DNA from: Bacteroidetes bacterium SW_11_45_7
Lineage (GTDB): Bacteria; Bacteroidota; Bacteroidia; Chitinophagales; SW-11-45-7
Assembly: GCA_003022985.1 (NCBI GenBank)
Contig: PXTV01000045.1
Span: forward strand, 11,261 to 19,103
Direction: 5' to 3'
DNA length: 7,843 nt
The notes beneath the pieces are model-generated. The model did not search any database. It saw only the letters and a program-made list of their open reading frames with translations, and was not told the origin of the DNA. A program made the translations under genes and the position numbers. How positions within the stretch are numbered: position 1 is the first letter of the stretch; every line of letters begins with the position of its first letter. Positions 1 to 6,138 of this stretch are shown here, one piece after another.

Positions 1-595
1 CAAAATCCTTTCCTTTTGCGGGCCCGAGGTTGAGTTTCATCTCTTCCGATTGTAATTGCCGTGCACTCAAATCATTCATAACGCAAAAGCCGGCAATGTG
101 TTGATCGGCCTCCTCTGCCCGGATATTACGCCCTTCTTTTCCGATAACAGCACCCACTTCCAATTCAAAATCCAGTTTTTCCATGTGATCAGGCATGCAG
201 TAGATGTTGCCCGGCCCCTGGACAGAATTGGCATTGGAAAAATAAAAGACGGGAAATTGGTAGAATTCGGGGATCATTTCCTTGTTTCTATTCAAACGGG
301 CCGTTTCCACATGTTCGCGAAACGCATAAGCATCGCGGAACGATACGGGATGAGGAACCGGTGAAAGAAGTGTGAGGTTATCAACCGGCTGTGATTGCTC
401 GGAATAGAGGTTGGGTTGCATTGAAATGTTACGGGCATATTCTTTCAGCCGGTTCATGATATCAGGTCCCTCCCAAAGAAACTCGAGCATGTTGTCAGGA
501 AACTCATTGTCCATTTGATGGACATCGTAAACTTTCTCATCCATCAATAAACCGAGGCGATCTTCTTCGCCTTGTATGTAAGATACCAGCTTCAC
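1..595 (-). CDS. Fumarylacetoacetate hydrolase (FAH) family protein, partial (C-terminus off the left edge)
   Basis: The first 198 codons are present; the rest lies beyond base 1. FAH-fold enzymes are metal-dependent and cleave C-C bonds or hydrate/decarboxylate 2-oxo acids in aromatic catabolism; the exact substrate cannot be read here. Visible family marks: an N-terminal VKLVSY segment, FRDAYAFREHVETAR at about 86-100, a PEFYQFPVFYFSN stretch at 109-121, metal ligands in FELEVG (E144, E146) and MND (D175), and SARQLQ (R179, Q182) plus GPAKGKDF (K196), which match catalytic residues of mouse FAH by pattern. I chose the GTG at 593-595 because it yields the conserved N-terminus and lies just after a promoter. 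The next in-frame ATG would remove 17 conserved-looking residues. There is no clear Shine-Dalgarno sequence. A cytosolic location is expected. Whether the missing C-terminal part is intact is unknown. Confidence 0.9.
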   Translation of the reverse strand, partial: MKLVSYIQGEEDRLGLLMDEKVYDVHQMDNEFPDNMLEFLWEGPDIMNRLKEYARNISMQPNLYSEQSQPVDNLTLLSPVPHPVSFRDAYAFREHVETARLNRNKEMIPEFYQFPVFYFSNANSVQGPGNIYCMPDHMEKLDFELEVGAVIGKEGRNIRAEEADQHIAGFCVMNDLSARQLQSEEMKLNLGPAKGKDF

Positions 596-616
596 AATTG
601 GCGCACTTTGTGCGGG

Positions 617-647
617 CAAAGGTAGAGAATTTTGGAGAGTCGATAAA
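617..647 (-). promoter_or_regulatory. Bacteroidota-type promoter for the FAH gene
   Basis: On the minus strand a perfect TAnnTTTG box (TACCTTTG, 617-624) follows TTTA (644-647, one mismatch to the -33 TTTG) with a 19-bp spacer. The start point would fall near 610, giving a leader of only about 15 nt before the GTG at 595. The perfect inverted repeat CGCAC-TTT-GTGCG (602-614) covers this start point and could be an operator or a 5' hairpin. The promoter call rests on the match to the known Bacteroidota consensus; the operator role is inference. Confidence 0.6.
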
Positions 648-740
648 CGGGCACAAAGGGAGGCCCGCTGATTGTAAGATGCACAATTTGATGATTGGGT
701 AGCTGAGCCGATACGATTTGTTAATGGTACGCAAGGACAT

Positions 741-770
741 AAAAAAACCGCCCTTAATGGGACGGTCTTT
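741..770 (-). terminator. Rho-independent terminator behind the small membrane protein gene
   Basis: Read on the minus strand: stem ACCG(T)CCC, loop ATTAA, stem GGGCGGT, then seven T's (747-741). The stem has seven pairs with one bulged T. It lies about 30 bp after the stop codon of the gene at 799-1158. The plus-strand reading has only a short, interrupted T run, so it is mainly a minus-strand signal. Confidence 0.8.
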
Positions 771-798
771 CTATTGGACTGAATGCCTCTTATGGGCA

Positions 799-1158
799 TT
801 AGCGGAACAGGGTGGCGCCTGCCTTAGCCGGAGACATGAGGTCTTGTGTCTTGTCAGCGGCAACTTTATCACCATCCCGCAGGACTTTTACTTCCGCCTT
901 TTGGCCATCTTCTTCAGGCGTAGCAGATAGGTAAAAGAACTGGTTCAGCTCGCCTGTGAAGGCATAGTCCCATTGCCCGTCCACTTTCTTATGGATAGAT
1001 TCACCTTTTTCGTTTTTGTAACTGATCTCGCAGGATTCACATTTGACCTTGTACTTGATTTCGCAGGAGCTCTTGGCAGGCTCCTTCAATTTGAAATTGT
1101 AAAACAGGCCTGCGCCAACTACTACGACTGCAATAACAATAATGGTAATTTTGTTCAT
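799..1158 (-). CDS. Small membrane-anchored protein, possible MmpS-like/Ig-like beta domain
   Basis: A 119-residue protein I cannot name with certainty. Residues 4-20 are a run of I/V/A/G flanked by Lys, consistent with a single N-terminal membrane anchor or uncleaved signal; no lipobox Cys is present. The remainder (about 30-119) is soluble and alternates like beta strands. The order ...IKYKVKC...ISYKNEKG...QWDYAF...FFYLSATPEEDGQKAEVKVLRDG... resembles the MmpS-type accessory fold (V-Y, ITY-N-G, PW-Y-F, LYLSA-N, V-V-I-VDG) seen in many hypothetical Bacteroidota proteins; this is inference from pattern. Three Cys (32, 40, 43) form C-x7-C-x2-C. The ATG at 1156-1158 is chosen over an upstream in-frame start (1206) because AAGGAG lies 5 nt before it and the hydrophobic anchor follows at once. 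It is probably transcribed alone or with the genes upstream, and it ends at the terminator at 741-770. Confidence 0.7.
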   Translation of the reverse strand: MNKITIIVIAVVVVGAGLFYNFKLKEPAKSSCEIKYKVKCESCEISYKNEKGESIHKKVDGQWDYAFTGELNQFFYLSATPEEDGQKAEVKVLRDGDKVAADKTQDLMSPAKAGATLFR

Positions 1159-1163
1159 AAACG

Positions 1164-1169
1164 CTCCTT
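1164..1169 (-). promoter_or_regulatory. Strong Shine-Dalgarno sequence fixing the start at 1158
   Basis: AAGGAG lies 5 nt upstream of the ATG at 1156-1158. This is unusual here because most genes in the window lack a clear Shine-Dalgarno sequence. It decides between the two possible starts of the small membrane protein. Confidence 0.75.
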
Positions 1170-1232
1170 TTTTGGTTAATGAAATCGAAGTGTAATGTGA
1201 GCTCATGCTCGTACGTTAGTTTCTCAAGCATG

Positions 1233-1263
1233 TTACAGGAATCGATAGTGCTATTGCCTGTAA
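1233..1263. repeat. Nested inverted repeat over the stop codon of the 110-residue gene
   Basis: The outer arms TTACAGG (1233-1239) and CCTGTAA (1257-1263) are perfect complements. An inner ATAG-TG-CTAT (1245-1254) sits within them and overlaps the TAG stop (1251-1253 on the minus strand). No T run follows on either strand, so it is not a classical intrinsic terminator. A 3'-end RNA hairpin or a protein site are both possible. Confidence 0.5.
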
Positions 1264-1583
1264 TACTGACGAGTAACTACTTTTTGTAACTGGCGCTCGA
1301 TAATCATTTCGGCAAGGATGTCCGGTACCTCATCTGGTTGATAGGAGGCAAGGGTGTCTGCCACTTTTGTTTCATCCACATCGATCCGGTAAAGGAGGTT
1401 CAGGAGATATTCATAATGTGAAGAAAGCAAATGGCGAATCCGCTCAGCGATCGTGCGTTTGAGCTCATCATAAGAGGATGTTAGGTCTTTTTGCTCCACA
1501 TCAGGGTCAATATCCAACTCGCGAAGCAAAATTACCTTTGTCTCTTGAAGGGCTGGCTGTTGGTTTTGAGCGGAATTGCTCAT
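1251..1583 (-). CDS. Conserved-type hypothetical helical protein, 110 residues
   Basis: I do not recognise a named family. The protein is cytosolic in character, with no signal or membrane segment. After a polar Gln/Asn-rich start (about 1-14) it is rich in predicted helix: DLTSSYDELKRTIAERIRHLL, then HYEYLLNLLYRIDVDETKVADTL, then a last helix EVPDILAEMIIERQLQKVVTRQYYR. The pattern suggests a compact all-alpha protein. The ATG at 1581-1583 is preferred; a TTG at 1608-1610 would add nine residues (ISDKF...) but no better ribosome site. It follows the TIGR02757 gene after only 27 nt, so the two are probably co-transcribed and may share a process. No Shine-Dalgarno sequence is visible. Its end overlaps an inverted repeat (1233-1263). 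Confidence 0.75.
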   Translation of the reverse strand: MSNSAQNQQPALQETKVILLRELDIDPDVEQKDLTSSYDELKRTIAERIRHLLSSHYEYLLNLLYRIDVDETKVADTLASYQPDEVPDILAEMIIERQLQKVVTRQYYRQ

Positions 1584-1610
1584 AATAGTGGTGAATTTAT
1601 CACTTATCAA

Positions 1611-2378
1611 TCACATTGTTTTTTCCATAACGCCCATGCCGTAAAGCGCAAAATCGTACTTGACAGGATCATCCGGATCGCACTGGCGCAGATGTTCGGT
1701 GAGCTCGCTTACTGCTTTCCAGTCCCGCGTTTTTCTGGTTACTAACCCGAGTGACCGCGCTACTCGTTCCACATGCACATCGAGGGGGCAGAATAAATCC
1801 GAAGGCTGAAGCCGTTGCCAAATGCCAAAATCAACACCCCGCTCATCCCTTCTTACCATCCAGCGTAAAAACATATTGAGTCGTTTACAGGTAGAATCCT
1901 TCTCCGGGCTGGCGATGTGCTTTTTGGTACGATCGGGCGATTCTTCTAATGAGAAAAACAGATGCCTGAAACCGGTGAGGCCTGCTTCGATCAATGGCTG
2001 GCCATTGTTTGGCGGATGGATAAACGCTTCTTCAAGCGAGTTGTGATGATGGTAAAAGTACTGAAAAAAGCGCAGGAAGTAGAGCAGGTCTGTGGGATGG
2101 AATGTGCGGTGCTTAAAGGAAAGCATGCGTTTCAGATCGGTTTCTTCGTGGTGATACACGAACTCGTAAGGTGTTCCATCCATCAAATGGATCAGCTCCT
2201 GGCATTTGGCGAGAATCGTTTTCCGCTGCCCCCAGGCAAAAACTGCTGCAAACAACCCCATGATTTCGATGTCCTGTTTCCTGGTAAATTGATGAGGAAT
2301 GCTGATGGGGTCATCTTCAATGAAATCAGGATGGTTATAGAAATCGTGCTTTTCGTCAAGCAGGGCTTGTATATCCAA
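1611..2378 (-). CDS. TIGR02757/DUF2400 family protein
   Basis: A 255-residue protein, the normal size for this widespread Bacteroidota family of unknown function. Family marks: N-terminal LLDEKHDFYNHPDFIEDDPISIPHQF (6-31), AAVFAWGQRKTI (44-55), the signature CKRLNMFLRWMVRRDERGVDFGIW (164-187), and CPLDVHVERVARSLGL (197-212). The last motif resembles the VDTHVxRVxxRLGL segment of helix-hairpin-helix DNA glycosylases of the endonuclease III type, with D200 in the place of their catalytic Asp. No C-terminal iron-sulfur Cys cluster is present. A link to nucleic acids is inference. The start is a TTG (2376-2378): a stop (TAA) lies nine codons upstream in frame, no ATG lies between, and AAGGAG occurs 10 nt upstream. 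The next ATG (codon 40) would remove conserved residues. It probably forms an operon with the 110-residue gene downstream. Confidence 0.9.
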   Translation of the reverse strand: MDIQALLDEKHDFYNHPDFIEDDPISIPHQFTRKQDIEIMGLFAAVFAWGQRKTILAKCQELIHLMDGTPYEFVYHHEETDLKRMLSFKHRTFHPTDLLYFLRFFQYFYHHHNSLEEAFIHPPNNGQPLIEAGLTGFRHLFFSLEESPDRTKKHIASPEKDSTCKRLNMFLRWMVRRDERGVDFGIWQRLQPSDLFCPLDVHVERVARSLGLVTRKTRDWKAVSELTEHLRQCDPDDPVKYDFALYGMGVMEKTM

Positions 2379-2388
2379 TTGCTCGAAA

Positions 2389-2394
2389 CTCCTT
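2389..2394 (-). promoter_or_regulatory. Shine-Dalgarno sequence supporting the TTG start at 2378
   Basis: AAGGAG lies 10 nt before the TTG at 2376-2378. The spacing is slightly long, but no in-frame ATG exists between the upstream stop and the conserved N-terminus. It therefore supports initiation at the TTG. Confidence 0.5.
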
Positions 2395-2518
2395 TTTGCT
2401 TACAACCCTTGACATTGATGATCAATTCCCTCTAAAAATAATAAATGACTGTAACGCAGGATAAGGGGAGCGAATGATTCAGTTATTGAAGAGGGGTTCC
2501 CCGAGTATTGGTGGTTCC

Positions 2519-3676
2519 TTACAATGTTGAAAGCGCATTTGCAAGGTACTGTTCCAGGTCTTCGGCATCCTCTATCCCCACACTTAACCGAATCAATGTA
2601 TCCGTTAGACCCGATTTTTCGCGCTCTTCTTTGGGAATGGACGCATGCGTCATAGTGGCCGGGTGGCCAACAAGCGATTCCACGCCACCCAATGATTCAG
2701 CGAGTGAAAAGAGCTTAGTTGAGGTCATCACCTTCTTCGCATCCTCCATGCTGCCACTTTTCAGGTCAAAAGCTACCATGCCGCCAAAATCGTGCATTTG
2801 CTTAGCAGCAATGTCGTAGCCTTCATGATCGGTAAAACCCGGCCAGTAGACATTGCTGATGGCGGGTTGTTGGCGCAGAAAGTGCGCAATTTTTTGGGCA
2901 TTGGTGCAGTGCCGTTCCATACGCACATGCAGGGTTTTAACGCCCCGCAATGCCAGAAAGCAGTCATTAGGGCCCGGCACTGCTCCCGTGCTGTTCTGGA
3001 TGAAATAGACTTGCTCGGCTAAGTCCTCGTTGTTCGTGACAACCAAACCTAAAACCACATCGGAGTGACCACCCAGATATTTTGTGGCTGAGTGGGTGAC
3101 CATATCAACACCCATATCGAGTGGCTTTTGGAGGTAAGGCGTGGCAAACGTGTTGTCTACTACCGTTGTGATTCCTCTTTCCTGCCCGAGCTGAGCAACT
3201 TTCTCGATATCGATGACGTGCAACATGGGGTTGGTAGGCGTCTCCATCCAGATGAGCTTTGTCTTATCACTGATGGCTTTTTCAACAGAGTCTGCATCCT
3301 TCATGGAGATAAACTTGAAATGGATGCCGAACTTTTCAAAGACTTGTCGGAACAAGCGGTACGTTCCCCCGTAGAGATCGTTGGTTGATATGACTTCATC
3401 TCCCGGGTTGAGCATCTTTACAATGGCATCGATAGCCGATAATCCACTGCTGAAAGCGATGCCCTTATCGGCATTTTCAAGAGCAGCTATGTTGTTTTCA
3501 AGCACCTCGCGTGTCGGGTTCTGCGAGCGGGCATATTCGTACCCCTTGTGCTGGCCAGGCGCTTGCTGTACATAAGTTGAGGTCTGATAAATGGGCGTCA
3601 TGATGGCACCGCTCATGGGATCGGGCTTAATGCCTGCGTGAATTGCTTTTGTGCCTGTTTTATGGTCTTTGGCCAT
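2519..3676 (-). CDS. metB: Cystathionine gamma-synthase/gamma-lyase family PLP enzyme
   Basis: A 385-residue member of the Cys/Met metabolism PLP-dependent family (fold type I), full length. Visible residues: YEYARSQNPTR (47-57), which contacts the PLP phosphate of the neighbouring subunit; LYGGTYRLF with Y102 stacking on PLP; VVDNTFATP with D174 for the pyridine nitrogen; SATKYLGGHSD with K199 as the Schiff-base lysine; and SLGGVESLVGHPATMTHASIP near the C-terminus with the substrate-binding Glu region. It either joins activated homoserine with cysteine (MetB, transsulfuration to methionine) or cleaves cystathionine to cysteine (MccB/CGL); these motifs do not settle which. The ATG at 3674-3676 gives the usual N-terminus. 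A terminator lies only 18 nt upstream, separating it from the serine unit. The cytosolic homotetramer is known for the family, not seen here. The symbol is provisional. Confidence 0.9.
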   Translation of the reverse strand: MAKDHKTGTKAIHAGIKPDPMSGAIMTPIYQTSTYVQQAPGQHKGYEYARSQNPTREVLENNIAALENADKGIAFSSGLSAIDAIVKMLNPGDEVISTNDLYGGTYRLFRQVFEKFGIHFKFISMKDADSVEKAISDKTKLIWMETPTNPMLHVIDIEKVAQLGQERGITTVVDNTFATPYLQKPLDMGVDMVTHSATKYLGGHSDVVLGLVVTNNEDLAEQVYFIQNSTGAVPGPNDCFLALRGVKTLHVRMERHCTNAQKIAHFLRQQPAISNVYWPGFTDHEGYDIAAKQMHDFGGMVAFDLKSGSMEDAKKVMTSTKLFSLAESLGGVESLVGHPATMTHASIPKEEREKSGLTDTLIRLSVGIEDAEDLEQYLANALSTL

Positions 3677-3694
3677 GGTGTTTTCTTAGGAGTC

Positions 3695-3728
3695 AAAAAA
3701 ATGAATTCGGCACTGATCCGTGCCGAAT
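3695..3728 (-). terminator. Strong rho-independent terminator behind DUF1015
   Basis: On the minus strand a perfect 9-bp stem ATTCGGCAC / GTGCCGAAT (3728-3720 and 3713-3705) encloses a 6-nt loop and is followed by TCA and seven T's (3701-3695). It ends the serC-serA-DUF1015 unit about 60 bp after the DUF1015 stop. It lies only 18 nt upstream of the metB-like start codon, so any metB promoter further upstream would have to read through it. Confidence 0.9.
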
Positions 3729-3755
3729 AATAAGAACTGTCTGATAATTGAGTAT

Positions 3756-3790
3756 CAACTAACAGCTAATGGCTCAAAGCTAATAACTAC
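3756..3790. repeat. Degenerate 7-bp tandem repeat, five units
   Basis: On the plus strand the 35 bp divide into five consecutive heptamers of the form N-[A/G]-[A/G]-C-T-[A/C]-[A/C] (3756-3762, 3763-3769, 3770-3776, 3777-3783, 3784-3790). The central CT is kept in all five. The consensus is close to NAGCTAA (TTAGCTN on the other strand). The last unit covers the TAG stop of DUF1015 (3787-3789). Function is unknown. Confidence 0.6.
3775..3782 (-). promoter_or_regulatory. Possible -7 element for the metB-like gene (TAGCTTTG)
   Basis: A perfect TAnnTTTG match on the minus strand, but there is no TTG at the expected -33 distance, which would lie inside the end of DUF1015. It coincides with a unit of the heptamer repeat, so the match may be a by-product of the repeat. 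If used, the transcript would have a leader of about 90 nt containing the terminator at 3695-3728. Confidence 0.25.
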
Positions 3791-5037
3791 CGAAACCGGT
3801 GCACGATCAGCCCGCTGCGTAATTTTGGCTCAAACCAAGTTGACTTGGGCGGCATGATTTTGTTGGCATCGGATATCTCGATCAGTTGCTGACCCGTAAC
3901 AGGATAGAGGGCGAAAGCCACAGCCATCTCACCGTTTGCCACCCGCTTCTCCAGTTCCTCGAGCCCACGAATACCGCCTACAAAATCGATGCGGTCATCG
4001 GTGCGCGGATCGGAAATACCCAGAATATTATTCATGACATTATTCTGTAAGATCGATACATCGAGTCGCTCCACAGGATCATTGTCATCGAATGTGCCTT
4101 CTTTAGCTTCCAGCAAGTACCAGTTTTTATCCAGGAACATGCCGAATTCGTGGGGCTTCTTAGGTCGGTAAGGAATACGGCCGAGCTCCTCAACTTCGAA
4201 CGTTTCCTCTAACTTGCTGATCAAATCATCCTTTTCCAGTCCGTTCAGATCCTTGACAACACGGTTGTAATCAAAAACATTTAGTTGTCCTGCCGGGAAC
4301 AGTACAGTAAGAAAGTAGTTGAAATCCTCAGTGCCATCGTAGTTGGGTTGTTCTTCTCGTAACTCTTTGCCAACCTTGGCAGAAGAAGCAGCTCTGTGAT
4401 GGCCGTCCGCAATGTAAGTCCCGGGCACTTCTTTTTCAAAAAGCTCTGTAATCTCCTTGATCAGTTGCTCATCATCAATGACCCATAACGTGTGCTGAAC
4501 ACCGTCATCTGCAGTGAAGTCGTTTTCGGGTGTATTGTTTTCAGCATAGTATTGGATTTTTTGGTCGATGCTGGGTTCATCGGGGTATGTTAGAAAAACC
4601 GGACCCGAATGGATACCGGAAGTTTTCATGTGGTTGATGCGATCCCGCTCTTTTTCTTTACGTGTGTATTCGTGCTTTTTGATGGAGTCATTGAAGTAGT
4701 CATCAATAGCGGAAGCAGCTACTAAACCTGTTTGTTCATATTGGTCCATCTTTTGCCGATAGATATACAGGCACTTTTGTTCATCCTGCCGTAAAATGCC
4801 TTTATCAAGAAACTTGTCGAAGTTTTCCTTGGCTTTGTTGTAAACGTCATTGCTGTATGGGTCTGTGTCGGGAGGCAGATCGATTTCCGGCTTAATGATA
4901 TGAAGGAATGAAAGATCATTTCCTTTTGCTTCTTCCCGCGCTTCTTGGGAATCTAATACATCATAAGGTTGGGAAGCTACTTTCGCTGCATATTCTTTAG
5001 CGGGGCGAACACCTTTGAACGCTTTAATCTTAACCAT
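3787..5037 (-). CDS. DUF1015 family protein, third gene of the serine unit
   Basis: A 416-residue soluble protein of the DUF1015 (COG4198-type) family, whose biochemical role I do not know to be established. Recognisable parts: IKAFKGVRPAKEYAAKVASQPYDVLD at the N-terminus (4-29), KHEYTRKEKERDRINHM (121-137), GTYIADGHHRAASS with DGHHR at 211-215, RVVKDLNGL (259-267), and the C-terminal MPPKSTWFEPKLRSGLIVH (395-413). DGHHR followed by small residues resembles the DGxHR motif of ParB/Srx-fold proteins, including the serine kinase SerK; this comparison is inference. The ATG at 5035-5037 is chosen because the family starts at MVKIKAF; an upstream ATG (5109) would add 24 residues of non-family type. 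It follows serA after 141 nt and ends at the terminator at 3695-3728. Neighbourhood with serC and serA, an arrangement I recall from other Bacteroidota, suggests a job in serine metabolism. Confidence 0.9.
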   Translation of the reverse strand: MVKIKAFKGVRPAKEYAAKVASQPYDVLDSQEAREEAKGNDLSFLHIIKPEIDLPPDTDPYSNDVYNKAKENFDKFLDKGILRQDEQKCLYIYRQKMDQYEQTGLVAASAIDDYFNDSIKKHEYTRKEKERDRINHMKTSGIHSGPVFLTYPDEPSIDQKIQYYAENNTPENDFTADDGVQHTLWVIDDEQLIKEITELFEKEVPGTYIADGHHRAASSAKVGKELREEQPNYDGTEDFNYFLTVLFPAGQLNVFDYNRVVKDLNGLEKDDLISKLEETFEVEELGRIPYRPKKPHEFGMFLDKNWYLLEAKEGTFDDNDPVERLDVSILQNNVMNNILGISDPRTDDRIDFVGGIRGLEELEKRVANGEMAVAFALYPVTGQQLIEISDANKIMPPKSTWFEPKLRSGLIVHRFR

Positions 5038-5165
5038 ATCGTCTTCTTTTTTACATGATTGAAATAACTGAACTAAAGTGCATTTTTCCGTATAAGTGAT
5101 CATCAACAATTAATGGCGGGCAGATGTGCTGTTCTGTCGGCAATTTATCTACAGATAACAAAGGG

Positions 5166-5173
5166 CAAAGCTA
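5166..5173 (-). promoter_or_regulatory. Possible internal -7 element before DUF1015
   Basis: TAGCTTTG on the minus strand, just after the serA stop, fits TAnnTTTG. No TTG occurs at the normal 19-21 bp spacing; a TTTG occurs at 10 bp. It could give separate transcription of DUF1015 with a leader of about 120 nt, but the evidence is weak. Confidence 0.2.
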
Positions 5174-5178
5174 TTCAA

Positions 5179-6138
5179 CTACTCAAAGAATTGGATAACT
5201 TTCTGAGCAATTTCCCAACCCACGCGTTGTTGAGCTTCTTTGGTTGAGGCCCCGATATGAGGTGTTAAAGATATTTGGGGGTGATGCAGGAGCTTTGGGT
5301 CAGGGGTTGGTTCATTTTCGTAAACATCCAATCCTGCTGCACCCACCTTGCCGCTGTCGAGCGCTTCTATCAGGTCGTCTTCTTTGATGACTCCGCCACG
5401 CGATGTGTTAATGATGGTAACTCCATCTTTCATTTTGTTGAACCGTTCTCGAAAAAGTACAGGGGGATCACCGGGGCTATAGGGGACATGAATTGTGATG
5501 ATATCGCTATCGGTAAGAAGTTTGCCAAACGCGGCAGTTTCCATGTCGATGGCTATGCTGGCATTCTTAACCTTGAAAAAGTCCACGAAGATCTTGACGG
5601 TCTCGGCATGTAATTTAAAAGGCAGCACATTCATTCCTAAACCTAAGCCCATCCGCGCAACACATTGGCCAATACGGCCAAACCCGATAACGCCAAGGGT
5701 TTTCCCCCGCAATTCCAATCCGTTTGAGAAACTCTTTTTCAATCCCTTGAAATTGCTTTCAGCTTCATCAGGCATTTGGCGGTTGGCATGATAAAGGTTG
5801 CGAGCAATGGAGAAAGCATGAGCAAAAACCAATTCGGCCACACTCTCTGAGGCAGCCGCAGGCGTGTTCACTACTTCAATCCCTTTGCTTTTAGCGTAAT
5901 CCACATCAATATTGTCCATTCCCGTGCCGGCACGTCCAATAAACTTGAGATTCGGGCAAGCATCGATGATATCTCGCCCGATTTTGGTGGCACTTCTAAC
6001 AATGATACCGTCATAATCCTGTAAGGCACCGGCCAATTGTTCTTGACGTACCTTCTCGGAGTTGACTTCGATTCCCGCTTCCTGAAGTTTTGCTAAAGCA
6101 TCTTTAGCTAACCCATCATTTACTAATATGCGAGCCAT
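5179..6138 (-). CDS. serA: D-3-phosphoglycerate dehydrogenase, short form
   Basis: First step of phosphorylated serine synthesis: oxidation of 3-phosphoglycerate to 3-phosphohydroxypyruvate with NAD. The 319 residues hold only the two-domain D-2-hydroxyacid dehydrogenase body; the C-terminal ACT domain that gives serine feedback control in E. coli SerA is absent. Visible motifs: VRSATKIGRDIID (47-59), GRAGTGMDNID (68-78), the dinucleotide loop GVIGFGRIG (149-157), NTSRGGVIKEDDL (244-256), GLDVYENEP (269-277) and TPHIGAST (292-299). The catalytic triad is R247, E276 and H294, with the same spacing as human PHGDH. Oddity: at the end of the second Rossmann strand (VLPFK) the usual Asp that binds the NAD ribose is K175. 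The ATG at 6136-6138 gives the standard N-terminus MARILVND and lies inside the end of the serC reading frame, so the two genes are translationally close. Confidence 0.92.
   Translation of the reverse strand: MARILVNDGLAKDALAKLQEAGIEVNSEKVRQEQLAGALQDYDGIIVRSATKIGRDIIDACPNLKFIGRAGTGMDNIDVDYAKSKGIEVVNTPAAASESVAELVFAHAFSIARNLYHANRQMPDEAESNFKGLKKSFSNGLELRGKTLGVIGFGRIGQCVARMGLGLGMNVLPFKLHAETVKIFVDFFKVKNASIAIDMETAAFGKLLTDSDIITIHVPYSPGDPPVLFRERFNKMKDGVTIINTSRGGVIKEDDLIEALDSGKVGAAGLDVYENEPTPDPKLLHHPQISLTPHIGASTKEAQQRVGWEIAQKVIQFFE

Noticed and set aside
537..740. 67-codon minus-strand open frame upstream of the FAH gene
   Set aside because: It overlaps the FAH start in another frame, runs through the FAH promoter and has no protein-like pattern.
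1204..1232. CATGCT...AGCATG inverted repeat upstream of the small membrane protein
   Set aside because: Short arms with a loop of more than 15 bases and no T run; could easily be chance.
1584..1610. TTG start giving nine more residues for the 110-residue protein
   Set aside because: There is no ribosome site to favour it, and the ATG at 1581-1583 is the simpler choice; the extra residues look non-conserved.
1962..2435. 157-codon plus-strand open frame
   Set aside because: It lies almost entirely opposite the well-supported TIGR02757 gene and its protein has no family-like pattern; a mirror frame.
2490..2518. GGGGAACCCC as a terminator behind the metB-like gene
   Set aside because: The stem is only four pairs with a two-base loop and there is no T run.
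5038..5109. Upstream ATG extending DUF1015 by 24 residues
   Set aside because: The family begins at MVKIKAF and the extension looks like translated leader DNA.
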